The notes: generated by a model not told the origin, from the letters alone. Positions 54,714 through 64,000 are shown, counted from the first letter of the stretch. The stretch is 64,000 bases of DNA from Litoribacterium kuwaitense (GCF_011058155.1 NZ_JAALFC010000008.1:1-64000); one strand, 5' to 3'. Made by a program: numbers and translations.

Positions 54714-55084
54714 ATGAAGGAAAAAATTTTGATTGTTGATGATCAATACGGCATTCGACTTTTACTAAATGAAATTTTAGTCAAGGAGGGTTATCGAACA
54801 TTTCAGGCAGCCAATGGGTTCAAGCGTTGGCAATTGCAAGGGATGAGGATGTTGACCTTGCCCTACTTGATATGAAAATCCCCGGAATGGACGGTTTGGA
54901 AATTTTACGTCGTTTAAAGCAAGAAGATCCAGAGCTTACAGTCATGATTATGACAGCGTATGGAGAATTAGATATGATTGCGAAAGCAAAACAAATGGGG
55001 GCTTTGCATCATTTCATAAAACCGTTTGATATTGATGATGTCCGTGAAGTGATTCGCAAGGCTTTACAGCCATCTTCTGATTGA
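54714..55084 (+). CDS. spo0F: sporulation phosphorelay response regulator Spo0F, frameshifted
   Basis: Single-domain receiver. ATG 54714 reads [21 protein letters not shown] and AANG, then continues out of frame to an early stop. From about 54819 another frame gives [25 protein letters not shown] with phospho-acceptor Asp, [11 protein letters not shown] and KPFDIDDV, exactly the rest of Spo0F. One missing base at GGG/TT (54816-54820) explains it. Restored length about 124 residues, the family norm. Spo0F relays phosphate from sporulation kinases to Spo0B. The first half of the protein lies at 54714-54818. Confidence 0.88.
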
Positions 55085-55314
55085 TTTTAAAAAAACACAT
55101 ATTTTAAAAAACGTAGAAGAATAAAGGTAGTCAGCGCTTTCATGCAAAATTCTACTTCGTTCTACAGTTGCCGACAACGCTTGTTATTGGTATGCTATGG
55201 TTGTTTACCCGAGCTTGTCGAAATGAACGCACTTCCTTGCTCTACTTATGCGCTTATTTTGAAGAGCTTGGATTTACTATACTTAATCTTTTGAACGGAG
55301 GCGGACAAACAGCC

Positions 55315-56178
55315 ATGCCATTAGTTTCAATGAGAGATATGTTAAACAAAGCCAAAGAAGAGAGATATGCAGTAGGTCAGTTCAATTTAAATAACTTAGA
55401 ATTTACACAAGCGATTCTTCAAGCTGCAGAGGAAGAAAAATCCCCTGTGATTCTCGGTGTATCAGAAGGTGCTGCGCGCTATATGGGCGGCTTTAAAACG
55501 GTTGTTTCCATCGTTAAAGCATTAATGGATGATTATCAAGTTACAGTACCGGTCGCTATTCATTTAGATCACGGTTCTTCATTTGAAAAATGTGTTGAAG
55601 CGATTCATGCTGGCTTTACTTCAGTCATGATCGACGGTTCACATTATCCGTTAGAGGAAAATATTGCTCTAACTCAAAAGGTCGTCGAAGTTGCTCATCT
55701 CCTTGGCGTTTCTGTAGAAGCTGAGCTAGGCCGTATCGGTGGACAAGAAGATGACCTGATCGTTGACGACGCAGAAGCAGCTTATGCGATCCCTGAAGAG
55801 TGTGATCAGCTGGTCCGTGAAACGAACGTTGATTGCTTTGCACCAGCATTAGGTTCTGTTCATGGCCCTTATAAGGGTGAGCCTAACCTTGGTTTCGACC
55901 GAATGGAAGAAGTTATGAATTTGACTGGCATACCACTCGTGCTTCATGGAGGTACAGGCATTCCGACGAAGGATATTCAAAAGGCCATTTCATTAGGTAC
56001 AGCAAAAATTAACGTAAACACAGAAAATCAAATTTCTTCAGCGGCGCGCGTACGCGAAGTCTTAGCCGAAAATACTGAAATGTACGATCCAAGAAAATAT
56101 CTTGGACCTGCGCGTGAAGCAATTAAAGAAACTGTCATTGGCAAAATGCGCGAGTTTGGATCTTCACAAAAAGCATAA
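55315..56178 (+). CDS. fbaA: class II fructose-bisphosphate aldolase
   Basis: 287 residues. [16 protein letters not shown] and [16 protein letters not shown] at the start, [11 protein letters not shown] with zinc His, [24 protein letters not shown] and [10 protein letters not shown]. Complete class II FBA of the Bacillus type, glycolysis/gluconeogenesis. GGAGG at 55297-55301 is 13 bp upstream of ATG 55315, somewhat long. A longer in-frame start at 55168 is not conserved. Between spo0F and murA2 as in Bacillus, but without the transaldolase gene usually next to it. Confidence 0.94.
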   Translation: MPLVSMRDMLNKAKEERYAVGQFNLNNLEFTQAILQAAEEEKSPVILGVSEGAARYMGGFKTVVSIVKALMDDYQVTVPVAIHLDHGSSFEKCVEAIHAGFTSVMIDGSHYPLEENIALTQKVVEVAHLLGVSVEAELGRIGGQEDDLIVDDAEAAYAIPEECDQLVRETNVDCFAPALGSVHGPYKGEPNLGFDRMEEVMNLTGIPLVLHGGTGIPTKDIQKAISLGTAKINVNTENQISSAARVREVLAENTEMYDPRKYLGPAREAIKETVIGKMREFGSSQKA

Positions 56179-56218
56179 AATGACCCCAATACTCTTGTAA
56201 GACAGGTCGAACCAATGT

Positions 56219-56246
56219 GAAAGCACCCCACTGGAGGTGCTTTTGC
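56219..56246 (+). terminator. terminator of fbaA
   Basis: AAAGCACC / GGTGCTTT hairpin and T-run. The remaining gap to murA2 (56247-56510) shows only AT-rich leader sequence. Confidence 0.8.
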
Positions 56247-56510
56247 ATGTTTACATAAAATTCCATGATGTTGTCTAAAAAAACCGTCGATATGTTTTTA
56301 CAGGAATTTATCTCTTAAACAAAGAATCGTACAAGCAGCCACCCAGTGTCTTTCATTTGTATAAATTTGGAGAGAACGGCTCATATTAACCTTAAAGCTT
56401 AGGTGAAGGCATGATTTTTACGGTGATTCTTTGTTTTTGTTTCTAGAGTTTGGCTGTCTCAAGTGGTCATCTTTAAGGCAATGACGAGTGAAAAGGAGCG
56501 CATGGATTTC

Positions 56511-57797
56511 ATGGAAAAACTGTTAATTGAAGGAGGCAGCCCTTTACGTGGGACGGTGAGAATTGGTGGCGCAAAAAACAGCGCGGTGGCATTGTTGCCG
56601 GCTTCAATTCTCGCGCAATCACCTGTCACTATCGAAGGGTTACCTGATATTTCAGATGTTGGTATAATCGCAGATCTTTTAGAGGAGATAGGTGGTACAA
56701 CGTCATTGGAAAACGGTCGAATTGTCATTGATCCCACTGAGATGGTCTCAATGCCTCTTCCTAATGGTAAAGTGAAGAAGCTAAGAGCATCCTATTACTT
56801 GATGGGAGCAATGCTCGGTCGTTTTAAAAAAGCAGTCGTTGGGCTTCCTGGAGGATGTTATTTAGGTCCTCGTCCGATTGATCAGCATATTAAAGGATTT
56901 GAAGCACTGGGAGCAACCGTGACAAATGAGCAAGGTGCGCTGTATTTACGAGCGGATAGGTTGACAGGTGCGCGTATTTATTTAGACGTTGTGAGCGTTG
57001 GTGCGACGATTAATATAATGCTTGCTGCAGTTTTGGCTGAAGGAAAGACGGTTATTGAAAACGCTGCAAAAGAACCTGAAATTATTGACGTAGCCACACT
57101 TTTAACAAATATGGGCGCGCGCATTAAAGGGGCCGGTACGGATGTGATTCGTATTGAAGGAGTTGAACGTCTGGAAGGCTGCCACCATACAATTATTCCT
57201 GATCGAATAGAAGCTGGAACGTATATCATTATGGCGGCCAGTGCTGGAGAGGAAGTCATTATTGATAATGTCATTCCGCAGCATTTGGAGTCGTTAATTG
57301 CTAAGCTTCGGGAAATGGGTGCGCAAATTGATACGTCAAATGACCAATTGCAAATTTCTAAAATGGTTCGGCCGACAGCTGTAGATATTAAAACGCTCGT
57401 TTACCCAGGTTTTGCGACTGACTTACAGCAGCCGTTCACTGCTTTATTAACACAGGCGAATGGAATGGCTGTCATCACAGATACGATTTATAGTGCGAGG
57501 TTCAAGCACATTGATGAGCTACGGAGAATGGGTGCAAATGTAAAAGTTGAGGGAAGCTCTGCGATGATTTCTGGTCCTGTGACTTTACAAGGTGCTAAGG
57601 TACGAGCGAGTGACCTTAGAGCTGGTGCTTGTCTCGTGTCAGCGGGTTTAATGGCCGAAGGTGTGACGGAAATCTCCGGTTTGGAACATATTGATCGTGG
57701 TTACGAAAACTTAGTGCAAAAATTAGGCTCGATTGGTGCGAAGATCTGGAGAGAGAAAATGAATGAAGCTGAGATCAAGCACTATCAAAATTCGTAA
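56511..57797 (+). CDS. murA2: UDP-N-acetylglucosamine 1-carboxyvinyltransferase (second MurA type)
   Basis: 428 residues. [15 protein letters not shown] with the catalytic Lys, [35 protein letters not shown] with active-site Cys115 region, and [17 protein letters not shown]. It transfers enolpyruvate to UDP-GlcNAc, the first committed cell-wall step and the target of fosfomycin. Cys keeps it fosfomycin-sensitive in principle. Position between fbaA and rho corresponds to B. subtilis murAB/murZ. ATG 56511 matches the family start; ATG 56502 is closer to the SD AAAGGAG and may be used instead. Confidence 0.93.
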   Translation: MEKLLIEGGSPLRGTVRIGGAKNSAVALLPASILAQSPVTIEGLPDISDVGIIADLLEEIGGTTSLENGRIVIDPTEMVSMPLPNGKVKKLRASYYLMGAMLGRFKKAVVGLPGGCYLGPRPIDQHIKGFEALGATVTNEQGALYLRADRLTGARIYLDVVSVGATINIMLAAVLAEGKTVIENAAKEPEIIDVATLLTNMGARIKGAGTDVIRIEGVERLEGCHHTIIPDRIEAGTYIIMAASAGEEVIIDNVIPQHLESLIAKLREMGAQIDTSNDQLQISKMVRPTAVDIKTLVYPGFATDLQQPFTALLTQANGMAVITDTIYSARFKHIDELRRMGANVKVEGSSAMISGPVTLQGAKVRASDLRAGACLVSAGLMAEGVTEISGLEHIDRGYENLVQKLGSIGAKIWREKMNEAEIKHYQNS

Positions 57798-57804
57798 TTA
57801 TTTT

Positions 57805-57844
57805 GGTGCTGCGTTACAATTTAGCAAACGGCAGCACCTTTTTA
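57805..57844 (+). terminator. terminator of murA2
   Basis: GGTGCTGC / GCAGCACC stem with an 18-base loop, then TTTTTAA. Confidence 0.85.
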
Positions 57845-57875
57845 ATGAAAATAAATAATGTGTCAAGAAATAGAC

Positions 57876-57904
57876 TTGAAAGAGTGTATGAATGTGTATA
57901 AAAT
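57876..57904 (+). promoter_or_regulatory. putative sigma-A promoter of rho
   Basis: TTGAAA (57876-57881), 17 bp, TAAAAT (57899-57904). It leaves a roughly 165-nt leader before rho that is pyrimidine-rich (CTTCTTTTTCTTCTTC), suiting the known rho-dependent autoregulation of rho genes. Confidence 0.55.
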
Positions 57905-58074
57905 AAGATTGTCCGCAACTATCCACGTAGACCTCTAATTTAGTCCTCTAACCGTATCCGGTCTTCTTTTTCTTCTTCTTTAAGTTCAAAGACACGAAGA
58001 TCCGAATGTTTTCTGATCACTGAATTGATGGGTGATTGTTATTATAAATTTTCAATATAAAGAGTGGTGCCAAA

Positions 58075-59367
58075 ATGGAATTGACGTTGTCAAATTTAGA
58101 AAATATGAAGCTGCGTGAATTATATGACCATGCGCGTAGACTACAAATCTCCTATTACAGCAAGTTGAATAAAAAAGAGTTGGTGTTTGCCATTTTAAAA
58201 GCACAGGCAGAAAAGGATGGTCTTCTTTTTATGGAAGGGATTCTTGAGATTATTCAGTCGGAGGGCTTTGGTTTTCTTCGTCCGATTAATTATTCACCAA
58301 GCTCAGAAGATATTTATATATCTGCATCACAAATTCGTAGGTTTGATCTTAGAAACGGAGATCGTGTATCAGGAAAAGTACGCCCTCCTAAGGAGAACGA
58401 ACGATATTATGGTTTACTCCATGTAGAGGCTGTGAATGGGGACGATCCTGAAACTGCCAAGCATCGGGTTCATTTTCCAGCGCTTACGCCCCTTTATCCA
58501 GATCGTTTAATGCACTTGGAAAATCAACCAGGGCAAATGTCTACACGCATTGTAGATGTGATCGCGCCGATTGGATTTGGTCAACGCGGGCTGATTGTTG
58601 CTCCTCCAAAAGCTGGAAAGACAACCCTTTTAAAAGAGATTGCTGACAGCATTTCTACGAATCACCCTCACGCTGAGCTGATCGTCTTACTCGTCGATGA
58701 GCGACCGGAGGAAGTGACTGATATCGAGCGTTCGGTGAATGGTGATGTCGTCAGTTCCACATTTGATGAAGTGCCAGAAAACCATATTAAAGTGGCGGAG
58801 CTTGTGCTTGAAAGAGCCATGCGGCTTGTAGAGCATAAGAAAGACGTCATTATTTTGATGGATAGCATCACTCGTTTAGCGAGAGCGTACAATTTGGTCA
58901 TTCCGCCAAGTGGGCGTACACTTTCTGGGGGAATTGATCCTGCAGCATTCCATAGGCCGAAACGCTTTTTTGGAGCTGCGCGTAATATTGAAGAAGGCGG
59001 TAGCTTGACCATTTTGGCGACTGCTTTAATTGATACGGGCTCACGTATGGATGATGTCATTTATGAGGAGTTTAAAGGGACGGGGAATATGGAGCTTCAC
59101 CTTGATCGAGCTATGTCGGAGCGCCGTATTTTTCCAGCGATTGATATGCGCCGTTCTGGGACTCGGAAAGAAGAGCTATTGCTACCTAAGTCTCAGCTTG
59201 ACCAGCTTTGGACATTGCGTAAAACGATGAACGACTCTCCGGAATTTCTTGATCGTTTTATTAAAAAGTTGAAAGCCTCCAAAACAAACGCTGAGTTTTT
59301 CCAATTAATGGCGGATGAAGTGAAGCAAATGAATCCGCGAAAACGAAATAGTACAACGTCAGGGTAA
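58075..59367 (+). CDS. rho: transcription termination factor Rho
   Basis: 430 residues. N-terminal Rho_N helix (LRELYDHARRLQISYYSKLNKKEL, core YDHARRLQISYYSKL), cold-shock-like RNA-binding GFGFLRP, Walker A APPKAGKTTLLKEI, Walker B VIILMDSITRLARAYN and the R-loop region RRIFPAIDMRRSGTRKEELL, core FPAIDMRRSGTRKEE. Complete hexameric helicase. Monocistronic after murA2; downstream are an intergenic repeat and a terminator rather than rpmE. Confidence 0.96.
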   Translation: MELTLSNLENMKLRELYDHARRLQISYYSKLNKKELVFAILKAQAEKDGLLFMEGILEIIQSEGFGFLRPINYSPSSEDIYISASQIRRFDLRNGDRVSGKVRPPKENERYYGLLHVEAVNGDDPETAKHRVHFPALTPLYPDRLMHLENQPGQMSTRIVDVIAPIGFGQRGLIVAPPKAGKTTLLKEIADSISTNHPHAELIVLLVDERPEEVTDIERSVNGDVVSSTFDEVPENHIKVAELVLERAMRLVEHKKDVIILMDSITRLARAYNLVIPPSGRTLSGGIDPAAFHRPKRFFGAARNIEEGGSLTILATALIDTGSRMDDVIYEEFKGTGNMELHLDRAMSERRIFPAIDMRRSGTRKEELLLPKSQLDQLWTLRKTMNDSPEFLDRFIKKLKASKTNAEFFQLMADEVKQMNPRKRNSTTSG

Positions 59368-59465
59368 CTTGTTCAGCTCTTACTGTTAGAGGTGAATACG
59401 TTACATAAAGACGACGTCATTGAGAAGTTGGCTACATTTTATTTGGATTGGCCTGCCTTGTAAAC

Positions 59466-59552
59466 AGCTGTTATCTAGCCTTAATATCGAAGGAAGTTTT
59501 TAGTCATAAGATGACGGGCGGAGGATAGGGGCGGTTTGTCAACAGGCTGATT
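59466..59552 (+). repeat. dispersed intergenic repeat, copy after rho
   Basis: Carries TAGTCATAAGATGACG in the middle and GGTTTGTCAACAGGCTGA at the right end, matching the 30445 and 23738 copies. The left end is less well conserved. It lies in the region where rpmE is found in B. subtilis. Confidence 0.5.
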
Positions 59553-59554
59553 TG

Positions 59555-59586
59555 GCTCTCATTGTGAGAGCTTCTTTTGTTTTTTA
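59555..59586 (+). terminator. terminator downstream of rho
   Basis: GCTCTC / GAGAGC hairpin followed by TTCTTTTGTTTTTT. Confidence 0.8.
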
Positions 59587-59644
59587 GATAGATGTGAATG
59601 TGTGCGACTTTCTTTACTTCATGCAGAAGGTTAGGTGTTATTTA

Positions 59645-60232
59645 ATGAACGAAGAAGTGTCCCGAGAAATAGGAAGTATTGCAGTCATCTGTGGGGCTAT
59701 GTTTTCGGGGAAAACGGAAACGTTGATTGGTCATGTACGCCGCATTCGAGAGGCTGGCGAAGAAATTCAAGTATTTAAGCCCTCATTGGATCATCGCTAT
59801 AGTGCATCGGCAGTTGTTTCTCACAATGGGAAAAGAGAAGTGAGTCAAACGTTATTAAGTAGTGAAGCGGTGCAACAGTCTGTTGACCCAAAAGTACCAT
59901 GGGTGGCCATTGACGAGGTGCAGTTTTTTGATGCGGGCATCGTGGAAGTCATTTGTTCATTAGCTTTTAAAGGTCATCATGTGATCGCCGCCGGCTTGGA
60001 CCTTGATTTTAAAGGAGAGCCCTTTCCGATTGTCGCTCAGCTGCTGGCCTTTGCCGACCATGTGACAAAGCTTCATGGACGATGTGCTCAGTGTGGGGCG
60101 CTGTCCTCAAGAACGCAACGGCTTGTCAAAGGGAAGCCAGCGCAAAAAACAGATCCGCTCGTCGTAATTGCCGGAGAAGATGCTTATGAACCACGCTGTA
60201 TTCGTTGTCACGTCATTCGGACGTCGGTCTGA
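59645..60232 (+). CDS. tdk: thymidine kinase
   Basis: 195 residues. P-loop CGAMFSGKTETLIGHV, IDEVQFFD with the catalytic Glu, then zinc ligands CAQCGALSS and RCIRCH near the C-terminus. Type II thymidine kinase salvage enzyme making dTMP. ATG 59645 starts the homology; an upstream in-frame ATG at 59594 has no RBS. Syntenic with B. subtilis rho-rpmE-tdk. Confidence 0.93.
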   Translation: MNEEVSREIGSIAVICGAMFSGKTETLIGHVRRIREAGEEIQVFKPSLDHRYSASAVVSHNGKREVSQTLLSSEAVQQSVDPKVPWVAIDEVQFFDAGIVEVICSLAFKGHHVIAAGLDLDFKGEPFPIVAQLLAFADHVTKLHGRCAQCGALSSRTQRLVKGKPAQKTDPLVVIAGEDAYEPRCIRCHVIRTSV

Positions 60233-60288
60233 TGTATAGGAGCTGACCTTTTGGCGAAAACTACCTCCTAAAAGAGGAGGTGGCCTGT

Positions 60289-60717
60289 GTGAAACGAGTA
60301 CTCGCCATAACTGGATTGGCGTTTATTGGCATACATGGTTGTAGTAGTGGAGACGATGCCTTAGAACAGCAAGGGACTGTGCCATTACAGACAACCGATT
60401 TAACAGGACAAGATCACTTTTATCAAAGGGATTTGGCTGATGGCGATCAGGCGTCTGTGAATCAAAGTCCGTCGTTTCGCGACTTAGTTGAAGATCGCCC
60501 TGATCTTGGTGACGATCATCGAGCGATTGCAAGAACAGTGAATCGGACAGACGGTGTTCGTACGACGCTCGTCACCATTGTCGGCAATCGCGTGACTGTT
60601 CAAGCTCGATTTCAGCAAAATTATAATGCCCAGGAAAAAGAACAAATTACGGATGATCTCTTTGGGCGGCTTCAGGAACAAATGCCTCGCTATGACATCC
60701 ATTTAGTCATTCGGTAG
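60289..60717 (+). CDS. small lipoprotein, possibly YhcN/YlaJ type
   Basis: 142 residues. KRVLAITGLAFIGIHGCSSG gives a short signal ending in Cys, a lipobox-like IHGC with an atypical His at -2. A Gln/Asp-rich region follows, then a small alpha/beta domain (IARTVNRTDGVRTTLVTIVGNRV, core TDGVRTTLVTIVGN, and YDIHLVIR). This loosely resembles YhcN/YlaJ sporulation lipoproteins, low certainty. GTG 60289 is six bases after GGAGGTG; GTG 60280 overlaps the SD. Confidence 0.65.
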   Translation: MKRVLAITGLAFIGIHGCSSGDDALEQQGTVPLQTTDLTGQDHFYQRDLADGDQASVNQSPSFRDLVEDRPDLGDDHRAIARTVNRTDGVRTTLVTIVGNRVTVQARFQQNYNAQEKEQITDDLFGRLQEQMPRYDIHLVIR

Positions 60718-60718
60718 A

Positions 60719-60764
60719 GAAAGACTGTACGAGCCATTAGATAGGCACCGTACAGTCTTTTTGG
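60719..60764. terminator. bidirectional terminator
   Basis: AAAGACTGTACG / CGTACAGTCTTT, a 12-bp perfect stem between the convergent lipoprotein and CoA-disulfide reductase genes. Confidence 0.88.
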
Positions 60765-60769
60765 AATGG

Positions 60770-62095
60770 TTACTGTTTGCGAGCGACTTGTTGAAGGGGA
60801 TCCCAGACGGAGTTAAAGGGCGGAGCATAGCTTAAATCAAGATCTTCAAGTGCATCGATAGTCATTTCATGAAAAAGCGCCACCGATAAAACGTCAATCC
60901 GTTTATCGACACCGTGCTTGCCGATGATTTGTCCGCCTAAAAGCGTACGGTTTTTGGCGTGATAGACTAAACGTACCGTCATCTTTTCCCTGTTGGCAAA
61001 GTAGCCAGCAATGTCTGTCGCCTCTTGTTCGGCCACTTTATAAGGAATCCCTAATTGTTCACATTCGCTAGCGGATAAACCAGTTTTCGCGATCTCTAGG
61101 TCGAAGAACCGGATGATGGATGTGCCTGTAATTCCTTTAAACGTACAAACGCTTCCGGCCATATTACGACCAGCGACTTGCCCTTGCTTATTTGCCGTTG
61201 TCCCTAAAGGAATATAATCTTGCCTCTTTTTAACAACATTGTATTGTGTGGCGCAGTCACCCGCAGCGTATACGTTTGGGTAGCTTGTTTCCATATAGGC
61301 ATTCACAAGAACCGCGCCATTCGGTGCCAGGTGGAAATGTTCCTTTGGCAAAAAGTCTGTATTTGGCTGTAAGCCTGTTGCCATAATGACAAGATCCGCT
61401 TGATATTTCCCTTGATCCGTAGTTACGTAAGACACTTTCGTATCGCCGTCTAAACGGACGACGGCTTCTTCTAAATGAACGTTAATCCCCTTAGCTTTAG
61501 CCTCTTCGTGAACGAGCTCAGCAAGGTCAGCATCGATCATGGAAGCGAGCTGTTTTGAATGCTGAATAATCGTGACGTTTTTCCCACGTTCACGAAAATT
61601 CTCGGCCACTTCAAGGCCGATATAGCCACCGCCTACGACGACAATATTCTGTGCTGTTTCAAGTTTATGATTAATGTTGTTAGCGTCGGGAATCGTTTTT
61701 AGGGGAAATACACCGTCAAGGTCAAGGCCTGGTAAATTCAGGATCTTTGGACGTCCCCCTGAAGCGACGAGTAATGTCTCGTAGGGCATTTCAAACGGCT
61801 GTTGTTTGTCGTGATCAATACCATAAACGATTTGTTCGACAGGGTCGACTTGCTGTACTTCGTGGAAAACCCGAGCATCGATGCCATATTTTTCTTGAAA
61901 TACGGAGCGTGGACGAGCGATCAACTGCTCTGCCTCTTTTAAATGACCGCCAAGAAAATAAGGCAAGCCGCATTGGCCATATGAATAGTAAGCCCCTTTT
62001 TCTAAAACAGTGACGGTGGGTTTATCCTTCGTTCGAACAATTTGCATGGCTGCACTCATTCCTGCAGCATCTCCCCCGATAATGACATAGCTCAT
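60770..62095 (-). CDS. cdr: CoA-disulfide reductase / NADH oxidase-family flavoprotein
   Basis: 441 residues. FAD fold VIIGGDAAGMSAAMQI, redox Cys in YGQCGLPYFLGG, NAD fold IVVVGGGYIGLEVAE and YAAGDCATQY. The SxxxCGLPY-like single-Cys site (here SYGQCGLPY) is typical of CoA-disulfide reductase and related Nox enzymes, which keep CoA thiol reduced with NADPH. Full length. ATG 62095 starts the family sequence. Divergent from prfA. Fits a bacillithiol/CoA thiol organism, as does FosB. Confidence 0.87.
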   Translation of the reverse strand: MSYVIIGGDAAGMSAAMQIVRTKDKPTVTVLEKGAYYSYGQCGLPYFLGGHLKEAEQLIARPRSVFQEKYGIDARVFHEVQQVDPVEQIVYGIDHDKQQPFEMPYETLLVASGGRPKILNLPGLDLDGVFPLKTIPDANNINHKLETAQNIVVVGGGYIGLEVAENFRERGKNVTIIQHSKQLASMIDADLAELVHEEAKAKGINVHLEEAVVRLDGDTKVSYVTTDQGKYQADLVIMATGLQPNTDFLPKEHFHLAPNGAVLVNAYMETSYPNVYAAGDCATQYNVVKKRQDYIPLGTTANKQGQVAGRNMAGSVCTFKGITGTSIIRFFDLEIAKTGLSASECEQLGIPYKVAEQEATDIAGYFANREKMTVRLVYHAKNRTLLGGQIIGKHGVDKRIDVLSVALFHEMTIDALEDLDLSYAPPFNSVWDPLQQVARKQ

Positions 62096-62285
62096 GATGT
62101 TGCGCCTCTGGCAGGCGCGCACCTCCCTTTTTAGTACTTAAACTTAGTTTAATCATTCCCTAATAAGTATTTCTAAAGCGTGTTTCATAAGAGATCATGA
62201 AATGGAATGGCATTGCTTTTGACGTGATTGTTCCACTATAATACTATAGAGAAAGTTTGCAGAAGGCAAAACAGAGGTGAGCCAG

Positions 62286-63356
62286 ATGTTTGATCGATTA
62301 CAATCTGTAGAAGACCGTTATGAAAAACTTAATGCGCTTTTGAGTGATCCTGAGGTTATTCAGGATTCTAATAAGCTAAGAGAGTATTCAAAGGAACAAT
62401 CCGATCTGTCGGATACTGTACAAACGTACCGGGAGTATAAGGAAACGATTGAGGGTTTAAACGAAGCTAAAAGCATGCTAGAAGAATCGTTAGACAGCGA
62501 TATGAAAAGCATGGTCAAGGAAGAAATTGCTGAGCTTCAAGAGAAAGAAGAAGCTTTAACGGCAAGGCTCCGCATTTTGCTTTTGCCGAAAGATCCAAAT
62601 GATGATAAAAACGTCATTATGGAGGTACGAGGTGCGGCTGGTGGTGACGAAGCTGCTTTGTTCGCGGGTGATTTATATCGAATGTACGCTCGTTATGCCG
62701 AGGCGCAAGGATGGAAAACTGAAGTGATTGAATTGACTGCCAGCGATGTCGGCGGTTTTAAGGAAATTATCTTTATGGTGACCGGAAAGGGCGCTTATTC
62801 TAAGTTGAAATTTGAAAATGGCGCTCACCGCGTGCAACGAGTGCCTGAAACAGAATCAGGCGGTCGCATTCATACGTCAACAGCGACTGTTGCTTCTTTG
62901 CCCGAGGCGGAAGAGGTTGAAGTTGATATTCATGAAAAGGATATTCGCGTTGACACTTTTGCCTCCAGTGGTCCTGGGGGACAGAGCGTAAACACGACGA
63001 TGTCAGCTGTACGGCTGACGCATTTGCCGACTGGTGTAGTCGTATCCTGCCAGGATGAAAAATCGCAAATTAAAAACAAAGAGAAGGCGATGAAGGTATT
63101 ACGTGCGCGTGTCTATGACAAATTCCAGCAAGAGGCACGGGCTGAATACGATGAAAACCGGAAGTCGGCTGTCGGGACGGGGGATCGTTCTGAGCGGATT
63201 CGTACGTACAATTTTCCGCAAAACCGCGTCACGGATCACCGCATTGGTCTGACGATTCAAAAGCTCGATCAAATTTTACAAGGTAAACTTGATGAATTTG
63301 TCGATGCGTTAATTTTAGAAGAACAAACGAAAGCCATGGAGACGTTGGCCGAATGA
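62286..63356 (+). CDS. prfA: peptide chain release factor 1
   Basis: 356 residues. N-terminal coiled helices, ANDDKN-like [22 protein letters not shown] (core [17 protein letters not shown]), the GGQ loop [20 protein letters not shown] (core [12 protein letters not shown]), and [21 protein letters not shown] (core [16 protein letters not shown]). Complete RF1 recognising UAA/UAG. ATG 62286 lies five bases after AGAGGTGA; GTG 62277 is inside the SD. The prmC start overlaps its stop (ATGA). Confidence 0.95.
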   Translation: MFDRLQSVEDRYEKLNALLSDPEVIQDSNKLREYSKEQSDLSDTVQTYREYKETIEGLNEAKSMLEESLDSDMKSMVKEEIAELQEKEEALTARLRILLLPKDPNDDKNVIMEVRGAAGGDEAALFAGDLYRMYARYAEAQGWKTEVIELTASDVGGFKEIIFMVTGKGAYSKLKFENGAHRVQRVPETESGGRIHTSTATVASLPEAEEVEVDIHEKDIRVDTFASSGPGGQSVNTTMSAVRLTHLPTGVVVSCQDEKSQIKNKEKAMKVLRARVYDKFQQEARAEYDENRKSAVGTGDRSERIRTYNFPQNRVTDHRIGLTIQKLDQILQGKLDEFVDALILEEQTKAMETLAE

Positions 63357-64000
63357 AGCCGGTGACCATAGAAGAAGTCTGGCGCCAGGCTTCTTCTTTT
63401 TAGAGAAGCACGGTCGAGAAAGACAAGTCGCGCAATGGTTACTCATGCATGTGTTAAACATGTCGCGTGCGCAGCTGTTTGCGTCGTTCTGTGAACCGAT
63501 GCCAGCGAAAGAACACACAGCGCTGTTAAAGTTGCTTGAAAGCCATACTGAAGGAGAGCCACTGCAATACTTGACAGGAGAAGAACAGTTTTTCGGAAGG
63601 ACGTTCGACGTCAATTCGGCTGTTTTAATCCCGCGTCCTGAAACGGAAGAGTTGGTGGACGAAGTCATCAAGCAGGTTCAGTCATTTTTTGAAGGTCAAA
63701 AACCGCTCCGGATCGTCGACGTCGGCACAGGGAGTGGGATCATTGCCGTCTCGCTCGCGTGTGCGTTTCCTGATGCGGAGGTATGGGCCATTGACATATC
63801 AGAGGAGGCTTTGGCTGTAGCCGAGCGCAATGCGAAACGCCATCAGGCAAACGTTCATTTTTTGCAGGGTGATCTCCTATCTCCTTTTATCGCGAAAGAA
63901 TTGAAGGCGCACGTTGTTGTGTCAAACCCGCCCTATATTGCTGAAGAAGAATGGATAGGCCTCGATATGACTGTTAGAGATCATGAGCCTAAACGAGCGC
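63353..64000 (+). CDS. prmC: PrmC release-factor glutamine methyltransferase, frameshifted and cut by window end
   Basis: ATG 63353 overlaps the prfA stop (ATGA). It reads [16 protein letters not shown] then TAG at 63401. Adding one T to the T5 run (63397-63401) gives [15 protein letters not shown] and continues through [24 protein letters not shown], the SAM motif [16 protein letters not shown] and the catalytic [13 protein letters not shown] to the window end. PrmC methylates the GGQ glutamine of RF1/RF2. As drawn the gene would be dead, which is unlikely for this conserved gene. Confidence 0.9.

Noticed and set aside
55216-55222. TGTCGAA (0A box) upstream of fbaA
   Set aside because: A 7-mer is expected several times by chance in 64 kb, and fbaA is not known to be Spo0A controlled.

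Overview
The window is a chromosomal segment of a spore-forming Bacillaceae bacterium. Gene content and order match the Bacillus subtilis ywd/ywf/ywg/ywh/ywi/ywj region: ywdI, ywdK, gerQ-cwlJ, hemQ, pta, lipL, ywfO, ywgA, ywhD, pbpG, speE-speB, ywiB-argS, rpoE, pyrG, ywjG, spo0F, fbaA, murA2, rho, tdk, prfA-prmC. The accessory genes (phytoene-desaturase-like enzyme, large hybrid kinase, type I-C CRISPR remnant) and moderate base composition suggest an alkaliphile-type genus such as Shouchella or Alkalihalobacillus. That genus call is inference. FosB and CoA-disulfide reductase fit a low-molecular-weight-thiol physiology without glutathione.

Layout. 1-8.4 kb is an accessory zone. It holds a TnpB tail with its right end, an endonuclease/exonuclease/phosphatase protein, a flavin monooxygenase, FosB, an MFS pump, an orphan type I-C CRISPR array with leader, a divergent lipoprotein/matrixin-like protease pair, a YolD-type SOS module and IS3 debris. 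8.4-20.3 kb is metabolic: queF with its precursor transporter, malic enzyme, HAD phosphatase, UspA, a Gfo/Idh dehydrogenase, a general stress protein with a sigma-B-like promoter, a carotenoid-type desaturase with a membrane methyltransferase, and asparagine synthase. 20.3-36.9 kb carries a C39 peptidase, the 5-oxoprolinase genes pxpBAC, a GGDEF/EAL protein, RodA, spore germination genes, hemQ, pta, lipL, a short Spo0E-type gene missed by length filters, and ywfO-ywgA-ywhD. 37-51 kb has pbpG, speE-speB, a roughly 1,685-residue pseudokinase-NTPase-TPR-GAF-histidine kinase facing a response regulator, ywiB-argS and cardiolipin synthase. 51-64 kb is the conserved rpoE to prmC block.

Main observations. 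(1) Five genes (matrixin, response regulator, cls, spo0F, prmC) are each broken by one missing base at or beside a short homopolymer, and adding one base restores a full family-like protein. Because prmC and spo0F are among them, under-called homopolymers are the simplest explanation, although a degenerating, sporulation-deficient strain is possible. (2) An imperfect repeat family of about 80-115 bp occupies at least seven intergenic sites, mostly in 3' regions near terminators and once inside the pxp operon. (3) The giant kinase has lost catalytic motifs in its Ser/Thr-kinase domain and the Walker-A lysine, but keeps an intact-looking histidine kinase end. (4) The pyrG leader preserves the GGGCTC start and a CTCCC-bearing terminator, as in reiterative-transcription control.

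All calls come from reading the sequence and recalling protein families. No database search was run.
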